Under the pieces are notes generated by a model, which saw only the letters and a program-made list of their open reading frames with translations, had not been told where the DNA came from and did not search any database. Below, piece by piece: positions 30,886 to 38,962 of a stretch of DNA of 64,000 bases. Made by a program: the position numbers and the translations under genes. How positions within the stretch are numbered: the stretch's first letter is position 1; each line of letters begins with the position of its first letter. The stretch is from NCBI RefSeq assembly GCF_017876155.1, contig NZ_JAGINP010000023.1:62001-126000 (forward strand). Direction: 5' to 3'. Source of the DNA: Azospirillum rugosum. GTDB taxonomy: Bacteria; Pseudomonadota; Alphaproteobacteria; Azospirillales; Azospirillaceae.

Positions 30886-31725
30886 TCATCGTCCTTTGGC
30901 CCACGGGAAGAGGCGGGCGTTGAGCGTGCGGAAGGCCAGGTCGGTGACCAGCCCGATGACCCCGATCACGAAGATGCCGAAGATCATCTGCCCGGTGTCC
31001 AGGAACCGCTGCGCGTCGATGATCATGTGCCCGATCCCGCGCGAGGCGCCGACCAGTTCCGCCACGATCACGTAGGTCCAGGCCCAGCCGAGCACGAGGC
31101 GCAGCGCCTCGAAGATCTGCGGGGCCGAGGCCGGCAGCAGCACCCGCCGCACCACGCCGTCGCGCTTGGCGCCCAGCGTGTAGGCGGCCTCCACCAGGTC
31201 GGTGCGGGTGCCCGAGACGATCACCGTCACCATGATGACCAGCTGGAAGACCGATCCGATGAAGATCACCAGGATCTTCTGCATCTCCCCTACCCCGGCC
31301 CACAGGATCAGCAGCGGGATGAAGGCGGAGGCCGGCAGGTAGCGGGCGAAGGACACGAAGGCCTCGAAGAAGGCCTCCACCGGCTTGAAGGCCCCCATCA
31401 GGATGCCGAGCGGCACGGCGACCAGGGCGGCCAGGGCGAATCCGGCCAGGACGCGCCAGACCGTGACGCCGATGTCCTCGGCGAAGCCGAATTCGGTGAA
31501 CAGCGCCCAGCCGGCCTTCAGCGAATCGCCGGGCGAGGCCAGGAACAGCGGCTTCACGAAGCCGCCGTAGGTCGCGATGCCCCAGCCGAGGAAGAACAGC
31601 ACGAAGCAGGCGATCCCCAGCGTCGTGCGCAGCGCCGGGGCGACCGGCTTCAGCGGGGTGAACAAGGCGGTGCGCCTTCCTCCCCCGCCTTGCGGCGGGA
31701 GAGGGTCGGAAACGGTGTCGGCCAC
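30886..31725 (-). CDS. ABC importer permease, NrtB/SsuC type
   Basis: 279 residues with about six membrane helices. The EAA loop that docks to the ATPase is visible as DLVEAAYTLGAKRDGVVRRV. The first helix is TTLGIACFVLFFLGWGIATY. Start GTG 31725 is supported by GAGGG eight bases before it. It lies ten bases after the binding-protein gene, so it is in the same operon. It moves the solute across the inner membrane together with the 30060 ATPase. Confidence 0.9.
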   Translation of the reverse strand: MADTVSDPLPPQGGGGRRTALFTPLKPVAPALRTTLGIACFVLFFLGWGIATYGGFVKPLFLASPGDSLKAGWALFTEFGFAEDIGVTVWRVLAGFALAALVAVPLGILMGAFKPVEAFFEAFVSFARYLPASAFIPLLILWAGVGEMQKILVIFIGSVFQLVIMVTVIVSGTRTDLVEAAYTLGAKRDGVVRRVLLPASAPQIFEALRLVLGWAWTYVIVAELVGASRGIGHMIIDAQRFLDTGQMIFGIFVIGVIGLVTDLAFRTLNARLFPWAKGR

Positions 31726-31735
31726 GCGGCAACCC

Positions 31736-32686
31736 TCACTTGACGAAGGAGGCGTCGACCATGCCGTCCAGGCTGGGCGGCGCCTTGCGGATCAGCTTCG
31801 CCTCCAGCATGACGTCCTGCACCTCCTTGATGAAGGTCGGCATGGTCTTCGCCAGGTATTCCTGGTTGCCGGCCTTGTCGTACCAGCGCACGAACTTCGC
31901 CGAGGCGGCGAACTGCTCCGGCGTCTGGTTCACGTCGCGGCCCATGATCTCGAAGGATTTCTTCTCGTCCTTCTTGATGGCGTCCAGCGCCTCGAACCAG
32001 CTGTCGACGAAGGCCTGCACGACCTTCGGGTTCTTCTTGATGTAGTCGGGCTGGAAGGCCAGCGTGTCGATGATGACGCCCGGCGTCTGGTCCGACGTGA
32101 CGAGGATCTTGCCCTTGGCCTCGCGCACCTTGGACAGGTACGGCTCATACGTCACGGCGGCGTCGAACTGGCCGGCGACGAAGGCGTTGGCGGCGTCGGA
32201 CGGCTGCAGGTTGACCGAGGTGACGTCGTTGATCGACTGGCCATTCTTCTTCAGGACATAGGCCAGCCAGAACTGCGGCACGCCGCCGTACTGCACGGCC
32301 ACCTGCTTGCCCTTCAGGTCGGCAACGCTGTTGATGGCGTCGCGCACCGCGATGCCGTCGCCGCCGTGCGAGCTGTCGAGCACCAGCACCTGCGTCACGT
32401 CCACGCCGGAGGAGGCGTAGAGGATGTGCGTGTCCACCGTGGTGGTGATCGCCTGCACCTCGCCCGCCGCCATCGCCTGGTGGCGGTTGGAGGTCGGCAT
32501 CTTCTTGATCTCCACCTCGATGCCGTTCTTCTTGAAGATGCCGGTTTCCTTGGCGAGCGTGATCGGCGCGAAGCCGGTCCAGCCGCTCATCGCCACCGTC
32601 ACCTTGGTCTGGGCCGGGGCCGCCGCCGCCCACAGCCCGGCGAGCGCCGCGGCCAGGGTACCGACCATCCAGGACGTCGTCTTCAT
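31736..32686 (-). CDS. periplasmic binding protein, SsuA/NrtA/THI5-like (NMT1 family)
   Basis: 316 residues. Signal peptide MKTTSWMVGTLAAALAGLWA ends at ...APAQT. The mature protein starts VTVAMSGWTGFAPITLAKET and shows the NMT1/SsuA two-lobe signature GGDGIAVRDAINSVADLKGK. The ligand may be nitrate, a sulfonate, taurine or a pyrimidine precursor; the sequence alone does not decide, and no catabolic gene adjoins. ATG 32686 is preferred to longer frames because the signal peptide and a GAGAGG site fit it. Confidence 0.9.
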   Translation of the reverse strand: MKTTSWMVGTLAAALAGLWAAAAPAQTKVTVAMSGWTGFAPITLAKETGIFKKNGIEVEIKKMPTSNRHQAMAAGEVQAITTTVDTHILYASSGVDVTQVLVLDSSHGGDGIAVRDAINSVADLKGKQVAVQYGGVPQFWLAYVLKKNGQSINDVTSVNLQPSDAANAFVAGQFDAAVTYEPYLSKVREAKGKILVTSDQTPGVIIDTLAFQPDYIKKNPKVVQAFVDSWFEALDAIKKDEKKSFEIMGRDVNQTPEQFAASAKFVRWYDKAGNQEYLAKTMPTFIKEVQDVMLEAKLIRKAPPSLDGMVDASFVK

Positions 32687-32863
32687 CGTGCCAACCTCTC
32701 CCGTTCTTGTGCCCGGGGCGGATCGCGCCGCCCCATGGCCCGGTTTTCTGTCGGCGATATAGTGCACGGGCGGGACGCGGGTGGGAAGACGGGACCGGAT
32801 GAAAACGGTCAGCGACGTTGTCGTTTTTCCCCGCGCAGCGAATTCCACGCGGATTGCGCAGCG

Positions 32864-32949
32864 CGTAGGTTGGGTGGAGCGCCAGCGAAACCCAACACCC
32901 GTTTCCATGCGACGATGTTGGGTTGCGCTGGCGCTCCACCCAACCTACG
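32864..32949. repeat. ~85-bp palindromic dispersed repeat, copy C
   Basis: Arms CGTAGGTTGGGTGGAGCGCC and GGCGCTCCACCCAACCTACG. It ends 13 bases past the stop codon of the hybrid kinase gene (minus strand), in the space before the ABC binding-protein gene. Confidence 0.9.
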
Positions 32950-32961
32950 GGGCCCGTGCCG

Positions 32962-35922
32962 TCAGGCCGCCCCCGCGCTCGCCATCAGCTTGCGCAGGTC
33001 GTTGGGGAAGACCGGCTTGTGCAGGATGCGGAAGCCCTTGCGGTGGGCCTCGTCCAGCCGTTCCGGGGCGGTGTCGCCGGTCAGGATGATGCCCGGCACG
33101 TCCGTCCCGACCAGACCCTGCACGGCGGCCAGCGCCTCCGGCCCGGTGCGGCCCTGCTGGAGCTGGTAGTCGGCCAGCACGACCTGCGGGCGGCGGCCGT
33201 CGGCGCGCAGCCGTTCCAGCGCCTGGTCGCCGGACCTTGCGGTCAGGACGCTGTAGCCCCAGCCCTCCAGCATCGCCTTGAGGCCGAGCAGGATGATCGC
33301 CTCGTCGTCGATCACCAGCACCATGCCCTTGTTCACGCAGTCGTTGGCGACCTGCCGCAGCTCCACCGCGGCGGCGCGGGTCTTCTCGGCGGCGACGCGG
33401 GGCAGCTCCACCGAGAAGACGGAGCCCCGCCCCTCCTTCGACCGCACGCCGACCCGGTGGCCGAGCAGCGTGCTGAGGCGCTTCACGATCGCCAGACCCA
33501 GCCCCAGCCCGCGGTCGCCGTTGGTGTTCAGCTGGGTGAACTCCTCGAAGATCTCGTCCAGCCGGTCGGCGGGGATGCCGATGCCGCTGTCCCAGACCTC
33601 CACGCGCAGGCCCCCCTTGCTGCGGCGGCAGCCGATCAGGATCCGCCCCTTGCGGGTGTAGCGGAGCGCGTTCTCGATCAGGTTGCGCAGGATGCGCTCC
33701 AGGTGCGCCGGGTCGGTGCGCACCCAGGCGCGGGTCGGCACGGCGCGCAGCACCAGGCCCTTTTGGGCGGCGCGCGGCGCGTATTCCGCGACCAGCCGGC
33801 CGAGCACCTGGCCCATCCGCACGTCGGTCTTGGTGACGGCGATCTTGCCCGACTCCAGCCGCGACATGTCCAGCAGACCGTCCAGCAGCCCCTTCAGCGT
33901 GTCCAGCGACTGGCGCATGTTGTCCAGCAGCGGCAGGCCGGGGTGACCCTGCAGCCGGTCGCCCAGCGCGGCGGCGAACAGGTAGAGCGACTGCACGGGC
34001 TGGCGCAGGTCGTGGCTGGCGACGGCCAGGAACTTGGACTTGCCGGCCGCGGCGGTCTCCGCCGCCTCCCGCGCGCGGCGCAGGTCGGCCTCCGCCTGCT
34101 TGCGGCCGGTCACGTCCACGGCGGCGCAGGTCACGCCGACGATGGAGCCGTCCGGGCCGCGCAGCGGATCGACGGTCAGGTCGTAGAAATGGTCGCAGCC
34201 GTCCTGGCGGATGCGCACCTCGTCGCGCACGCCCTCGCCGGTCATCAGGACGCGGCGCTTGATGGCGGTGACGGAATCGGCGTCGGCGTGGTCCTCGAAC
34301 ACCTCGTGGTCGGTCTTGCCCACCACCCGCTCCGCCGTGTAGCCCAGCGCCGGGTTGTGCATCCAGGTGTAGCGCAGGTCGCGGTCCTGGTTGAACACCG
34401 CGACGCCGGAGTTGCGCAGCGCCGTGCGGAAGCGCTCGTTGGTGACGCGCAACGCCTCCTCGGTGGACTTGCGCTCCGTGATGTCGGTGGCGGAGACGAT
34501 CAGGTGCGTGACGCGGCCGGCCGCGTCCAGCATCGGGGTCAGCGCCACGTCCACGATGATCTGCCGGTCGCCGGCCAGCCGGATCGCCGCGTCGAAGCGG
34601 GACCGCTCGCCGTGCGCCGCACGGCCCACGGCCGCGCGCAGATGCTCGCGCCCCGCCGAATCGAACGACCACCAGGACGTCTCGTGGAAGGGGCGGCCCA
34701 GGATCTGGTCGGCCGGCAGGCCCGCCGCCTCGATGGCGGCGCGGTTGACCTGAAGCACCTCGCCTGTCGGGGCCAGCACGCCGATGAAGGCCGGCAGCGC
34801 GTCCAGCACCGCGCGCAGATGCTCTTCCGAGCTGCGCAGCGCGCGCTCCCGCGCTTCCAGCGTCCCGGCCATGGCGTCGAAGGCGGAGCCGAGCTGCCCG
34901 ATTTCCGAGGTGCGGTCGGGCAGCGCGGCGCGGGCGGTCGAATCGCCTTCGCCCCAGGTCTGGGCGGCGCGGATCAGCACGGCCACCGGGCGGCGGATGA
35001 ACAGCGTGCCGCCGATCCAGGCGGCGGCGATCGCCACCAGCAGCCCGGCCAGCGTCATCAGCAGGCCATGGCGGGTCGAGCGGTCGATGTTGCCGATGGC
35101 GGTGGTGTGGTCCAGCCCGACGCTGATGAACAGGTCGCGCACGCCGCGCCGCGCCGAGGAGTAGGCGAGCACCCGCGTCACGCCGTCCAGCCCCGGCATG
35201 GTGGCGACCCCGCCCCGCTCGTCGCCGACCAGCTCCAGATAGGCGGGCGGCACGCGCTCGCCACGCTGGGCGATGCCGTTGGGCAGCTTGACCAGGATGT
35301 TGCCGTTGCGGTCGGTGACCAGGAGGCTGGCATTCTCCGGCAGCGGCCGGGCCGCGAAGTTGGCGGACAGCCACGGCAGGTCGAGGCCGAGCGTCACGAC
35401 GCCGGCGATCTCCCCCGCCTCGTTGCGGAAGGGAATGGCGAAGGGCAGCGTGCCGGGGGTGGGGGTCGGCTCCACGCCCTGGACCTTGTCCATAACGCCG
35501 GGCGTCCATTCGCCGATGACGAAATGCCCGTCCTCCAGGGCGCGGCGGATGTGCGGCAGGGACGTGGACAGGCGGGCCGGCGCGTCGGCGGCGCCGCTGC
35601 ACAGGACGGTGCCGTCGCGCGCGACCACGGCGAGGCTGCGGTATTCGGGGGCAAGCCGGACGAGGCGGGACAGATGCTCCCGGCAGCGGCCGAAGTCGCT
35701 CGCGCGCAAGGCCGCCGATTCCGCGATCGAGGTCACCACCAGCCGCGCGCCGTCCACGATCCGCGCCTGTTCACCCTCGACGAGATGCAGAAGGCGCTCG
35801 GCCTGGGCGGCGACCTCCTCCTCACGTTCGGCGCGGAACTGGAACACGCCATAGGCCTGTATGCCGACGGCCGGCAACACGGCGAGCAGCACCAGCACGA
35901 AAAGGCGGGCCAGCAGGGTCAT
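32962..35922 (-). CDS. hybrid sensor histidine kinase with C-terminal receiver
   Basis: 986 residues. Order: membrane helix (LFVLVLLAVLPAVGIQAY), periplasmic dCache-like sensor (about 30-270), second helix (LLMTLAGLLVAIAAAWIGGT), HAMP, two to three PAS domains, HisKA with FLAVASHDLRQPVQSLYLFA (phospho-His), HATPase with RDLIENALRY-type N box (LRNLIENALRYTRKG) and DRGLGLGLAIVKRL, then a receiver with Asp in VVLADYQLQ and Lys in ILHKPV. The DLRQP box is of the type found in NodV/BvgS-like kinases. ATG 35922 begins the first helix. The signal is unknown. Confidence 0.9.
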   Translation of the reverse strand: MTLLARLFVLVLLAVLPAVGIQAYGVFQFRAEREEEVAAQAERLLHLVEGEQARIVDGARLVVTSIAESAALRASDFGRCREHLSRLVRLAPEYRSLAVVARDGTVLCSGAADAPARLSTSLPHIRRALEDGHFVIGEWTPGVMDKVQGVEPTPTPGTLPFAIPFRNEAGEIAGVVTLGLDLPWLSANFAARPLPENASLLVTDRNGNILVKLPNGIAQRGERVPPAYLELVGDERGGVATMPGLDGVTRVLAYSSARRGVRDLFISVGLDHTTAIGNIDRSTRHGLLMTLAGLLVAIAAAWIGGTLFIRRPVAVLIRAAQTWGEGDSTARAALPDRTSEIGQLGSAFDAMAGTLEARERALRSSEEHLRAVLDALPAFIGVLAPTGEVLQVNRAAIEAAGLPADQILGRPFHETSWWSFDSAGREHLRAAVGRAAHGERSRFDAAIRLAGDRQIIVDVALTPMLDAAGRVTHLIVSATDITERKSTEEALRVTNERFRTALRNSGVAVFNQDRDLRYTWMHNPALGYTAERVVGKTDHEVFEDHADADSVTAIKRRVLMTGEGVRDEVRIRQDGCDHFYDLTVDPLRGPDGSIVGVTCAAVDVTGRKQAEADLRRAREAAETAAAGKSKFLAVASHDLRQPVQSLYLFAAALGDRLQGHPGLPLLDNMRQSLDTLKGLLDGLLDMSRLESGKIAVTKTDVRMGQVLGRLVAEYAPRAAQKGLVLRAVPTRAWVRTDPAHLERILRNLIENALRYTRKGRILIGCRRSKGGLRVEVWDSGIGIPADRLDEIFEEFTQLNTNGDRGLGLGLAIVKRLSTLLGHRVGVRSKEGRGSVFSVELPRVAAEKTRAAAVELRQVANDCVNKGMVLVIDDEAIILLGLKAMLEGWGYSVLTARSGDQALERLRADGRRPQVVLADYQLQQGRTGPEALAAVQGLVGTDVPGIILTGDTAPERLDEAHRKGFRILHKPVFPNDLRKLMASAGAA

Positions 35923-36171
35923 GGTTGTCTCGGGCTCCCCTTGGGGCGGAGCGACCGGCCTTCGATCCTCGGCCGTCACACCTCCGCCGACCATCGGGAT
36001 ACGACCATCATGGTTAAATCCCAGTTAATCGCCCTGGAAAATTCCTGGAAAAGACTGACATTGCCGTCGAAGCACCCGACAAATACGGGGTATCTCTTAG
36101 GTATTTTCAGGACAGTTGTTTCCCGTTTTACCTAAAATGCCGAATTTCTAGCTGTCCGAAAGAGGTAGAGC

Positions 36172-36996
36172 ATGATGAAAACTCTCACACACCTTGGCAC
36201 CCGCATGCCCGCCCTGGGCCTAGGCACATGGCAGCTGTCCGGGTCCGTCTGCGCCCGGGTGGTGCGGAGCGCGCTCGACCTCGGCTACCGCCACGTCGAC
36301 ACCGCGCAGGCCTACGGCAACGAGGCGGAGGTCGGGGCGGCGATCGTCGAGTCCGGCGTTCCCCGCGACCAGCTGTTCCTGACCACCAAGCTGTGGATGG
36401 ACCGGCTGACCCGCGGCGAGGTCGAGCGGTCGACGGAGGAGAGCCTGCGGCGCCTGCGCAGCAACTATGTGGACCTTCTGCTGATCCACTGGCCGAACCC
36501 GCGCGTGCCGCTGGCCGAAACGCTGGGCGCCATGGCGGCGCTGAAGGAGTCCGGCAAGGTGCGCCGCATCGGCGTCAGCAATTTCCCCGTCGCCCTGCTG
36601 CGCCACGCGGTGGAGGAGGCCGGGGCGGAGATCTTCTGCAACCAGGTGGAATACCACCCGCTGCTGTCGCAGGCCCCGGTCCTGGATTACCTGCGCCCGC
36701 GCGGGATGCTTCTGGTCGCCTACAGCCCGCTGGGCCACGGCCAGGTTCTGGCCAACGCCGAGGTGCGGCGCATCGCCGCCAAGCACGGCGCGACCGCGGC
36801 CCAGGTGGCGCTCGCCTGGCTGCTCGGGCAGGACGGCGTGGCGGCCATTCCGAAGGCCGGCAGCATGGAGCATCTGCGCGACAACCAGGCGGCGCTGGAC
36901 CTGGATCTGGACCCGGCGGACCGCGCCGCGCTGGACCGTCTGGCCGGCCACACCCGCACCGTGGCGCCGAGCTGGTCGCCGAACTGGGACACCTGA
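36172..36996 (+). CDS. aldo/keto reductase
   Basis: 274 residues, an NAD(P)H-dependent TIM-barrel oxidoreductase of the 2,5-diketo-gluconate reductase type. The tetrad Asp43 and Tyr48 (VDTAQAYGNE), Lys73 (TTKLW) and His106 (LIHWPNP) is complete, and IPKAGSMEHLRDN is the cofactor phosphate loop. Substrates are carbonyls such as methylglyoxal or keto-sugars; specificity is not readable. AAGAGG precedes the ATG. Inverted TTAGGTA/TACCTAA (36097-36135) lies upstream and may be an operator. A possible leader of the amidoligase genes, 90 bases on. Confidence 0.92.
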   Translation: MMKTLTHLGTRMPALGLGTWQLSGSVCARVVRSALDLGYRHVDTAQAYGNEAEVGAAIVESGVPRDQLFLTTKLWMDRLTRGEVERSTEESLRRLRSNYVDLLLIHWPNPRVPLAETLGAMAALKESGKVRRIGVSNFPVALLRHAVEEAGAEIFCNQVEYHPLLSQAPVLDYLRPRGMLLVAYSPLGHGQVLANAEVRRIAAKHGATAAQVALAWLLGQDGVAAIPKAGSMEHLRDNQAALDLDLDPADRAALDRLAGHTRTVAPSWSPNWDT

Positions 36997-37086
36997 GACG
37001 CCGGTTTTCTTCGCGGCCCCTTTTCCCGGCCGCTCGCCGAAAGGTCCCTGGAACCGCCGCCGGGGCCGGTGTGTTGAACGGGCGCC

Positions 37087-38097
37087 ATGAACACAGCCTT
37101 CCAGATGCCCCCGCTCCGCACCGCGTCCGACGGCTCCCCGCGCCAGGTGGGCGTGGAGGTGGAGTTCGCCGACCTCGACGCCCCCTCCGCCGCCGCCGTG
37201 GTGCGCGACCTGTACGGAGGCACGATGGCGATGGAGGACCCACACCGCTGCCGCGTGACCGGCACCCGGCTGGGCGACTTCACGGTGGAGCTGGACATGC
37301 GCTCCGCCCACCCGGAGAAGAAGGCGGACGGCGCCACCCAAACGGGCGACGGCACGGTCGGATCGGTGGTCGGCAAGGTGGCCGACACCGTGGTCGAGAC
37401 GCTGCGCCCGCTCTGGGGCAACATCGGCAGCCTCGTCATGCCGTTCGAGATCGCCGCCCCGCCCGTCCCCTTCGACCGGCTGGCCGAGCTGGAGGCGCTG
37501 TTCACCACGCTGCGCGACCGCGGCGCGTCGGGGACGGAGGCCAGCCCGCTGTTCGCCTTCGGCCTGCACTTCAACCCGCAGGTGGCGCGCAACGACGGCG
37601 ACTACGTGCTCGACCACCTGAAGGCCTTCCTGGTGCTGGCGCCCTGGCTGCGCAGCGAGATCCGCATCGACCCGACGCGCCGGCTGACCGGCTTCATCGC
37701 CGCCTTTCCGACCGACTACGCCGTGAAGGTGGTCGATCCCGACTATCGCCCGGACCTGAACGGGCTGATCGCCGACTACCTGGACTCCAACCCGACCCGC
37801 AACCGCGAGTTGGACCTGTTCCCGCTGTTCGCGCACCTGCGGCCCGACCTTCTGTTCGCCAAGGTTCAGGACCCGCACGTCCGCCCGCGCCCGACCTTCC
37901 ACTACCGCCTGCCGAACGCGCGGCTGGGCGACCCCGAGTGGCGGCTGGCGCAGGACTGGAACCGCTGGGTGGCGGTGGAGGAGCTGGCGGCCGACCGCGA
38001 CCGGCTCGACCGGCTGGGCGCCGACTACCGGTCCTTCGCCGCGCGCCGGGCGCTCGACGACTGGGCGGCCGAGGCCGGCCGGCGGATCGCCGGATAA
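37087..38097 (+). CDS. amidoligase family protein
   Basis: 336 residues that fit the glutamine-synthetase-like amidoligase family: VGVEVEFADLD near the start gives the metal-binding Glu pair, GDFTVELDMRSAHP the second acidic strand, and FGLHFNPQVARNDGDYVLDH and RPTFHYRLPNARLGDPEW the later conserved blocks. These enzymes are predicted to join amino acids to carboxylates with ATP and to make or modify small peptides. The next gene, 18 bases on, is a class I glutamine amidotransferase-like hydrolase, the partner seen in many genomes. The product is unknown. Confidence 0.85.
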   Translation: MNTAFQMPPLRTASDGSPRQVGVEVEFADLDAPSAAAVVRDLYGGTMAMEDPHRCRVTGTRLGDFTVELDMRSAHPEKKADGATQTGDGTVGSVVGKVADTVVETLRPLWGNIGSLVMPFEIAAPPVPFDRLAELEALFTTLRDRGASGTEASPLFAFGLHFNPQVARNDGDYVLDHLKAFLVLAPWLRSEIRIDPTRRLTGFIAAFPTDYAVKVVDPDYRPDLNGLIADYLDSNPTRNRELDLFPLFAHLRPDLLFAKVQDPHVRPRPTFHYRLPNARLGDPEWRLAQDWNRWVAVEELAADRDRLDRLGADYRSFAARRALDDWAAEAGRRIAG

Positions 38098-38115
38098 GGG
38101 GGCTTGCGCATTCCC

Positions 38116-38844
38116 ATGGCCGCCTTCCTTCCCACCGCATCCGGCCGGTCCGGGCGCCCGCTGATCGGGGTCACCGCCTCGGTGCACGGCAGCCGCATCG
38201 CCTGGTGGGCGAACCACCTTGCCCTGCGCCGCGCCGGGGCGCGGGCGGTGCGCATCACGGCGCGCAGCCCCTTCCCCATCGACCGGCTCGACGGGCTGGT
38301 GGTCGGCGGCGGCGACGACATCGACGCCACCCTCTACGGCGAGACCGCCCGCCCCCACATCCGCATCGACCCGGAGCGCGACCGGCTGGAGCTGAACGCC
38401 CTGGACTGCGCCGCCCGGCGGGACCTGCCGGTGCTGGGCATCTGCCGCGGCTCGCAGATGATCAACGTGCACCGCGGCGGCTCTCTGCACACGGACATCC
38501 ACGAGATCTACCTGGAGGCGCCGCGGCTGCGCACCGTGCTGCCGCGCAAGCGCATCCGGATCGAGCCGGACAGCGGCCTCTACCGCATTCTGGGCATCGC
38601 CGAATGCCGGGTGAACGCCCTGCACCACCAGGCGGTGGACCGGCTGGGCGAGGGGCTGCGCGTCGTGGCGCGGGAGACGGCGGGGGTCGTGCAGGGCATC
38701 GAGGCGGCGGCGCACCCCTTCCTGATCGGCGTGCAGTGGCACCCCGAATATCTGGTCACCGACGACCGCCAGCAGGCCCTGTTCCGCACGCTGGTCGCCG
38801 CCGCCGCCGGCGAGTCCACGGTGATCGCGGCCGCCACGGCCTGA
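38116..38844 (+). CDS. class I glutamine amidotransferase / gamma-glutamyl hydrolase (peptidase C26)
   Basis: 242 residues. Nucleophile Cys110 lies in LGICRGSQMIN, His209 and Glu211 in QWHPEYL, so the triad is intact. It resembles PuuD, which hydrolyses gamma-glutamyl-GABA. VVGGGDDIDATLYGE is typical of this branch. ATG 38116 is preferred; a TTG at 38104 lies too close to the AAGGGGG site. Pairing with the amidoligase suggests that one enzyme adds a (gamma-)glutamyl or amide link and the other removes it or supplies ammonia. Confidence 0.88.
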   Translation: MAAFLPTASGRSGRPLIGVTASVHGSRIAWWANHLALRRAGARAVRITARSPFPIDRLDGLVVGGGDDIDATLYGETARPHIRIDPERDRLELNALDCAARRDLPVLGICRGSQMINVHRGGSLHTDIHEIYLEAPRLRTVLPRKRIRIEPDSGLYRILGIAECRVNALHHQAVDRLGEGLRVVARETAGVVQGIEAAAHPFLIGVQWHPEYLVTDDRQQALFRTLVAAAAGESTVIAAATA

Positions 38845-38962
38845 GCCGCCCCCCTGAGCGATCGCCCGATCCGAATCCGGTCCATTCCCGCCGCGACCGC
38901 CATTTGCAGGACGCGCATAAGCGATTATTCTCGGCACCGGTTCGTGGCGAGGCCGGGGGCGT

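Noticed and set aside
32923..36135. 1070-codon open frame on the + strand opposite the hybrid kinase
   Set aside because: Same codon-mirror effect; its residues are simple Arg/Gly/His/Gln mixtures, while the minus strand encodes all kinase motifs.
36097..36135. TTAGGTA/TACCTAA inverted pair upstream of the aldo/keto reductase as a stand-alone regulatory feature
   Set aside because: The arms are only seven bases and 25 bases apart; too weak to list separately, so it is mentioned with the gene.
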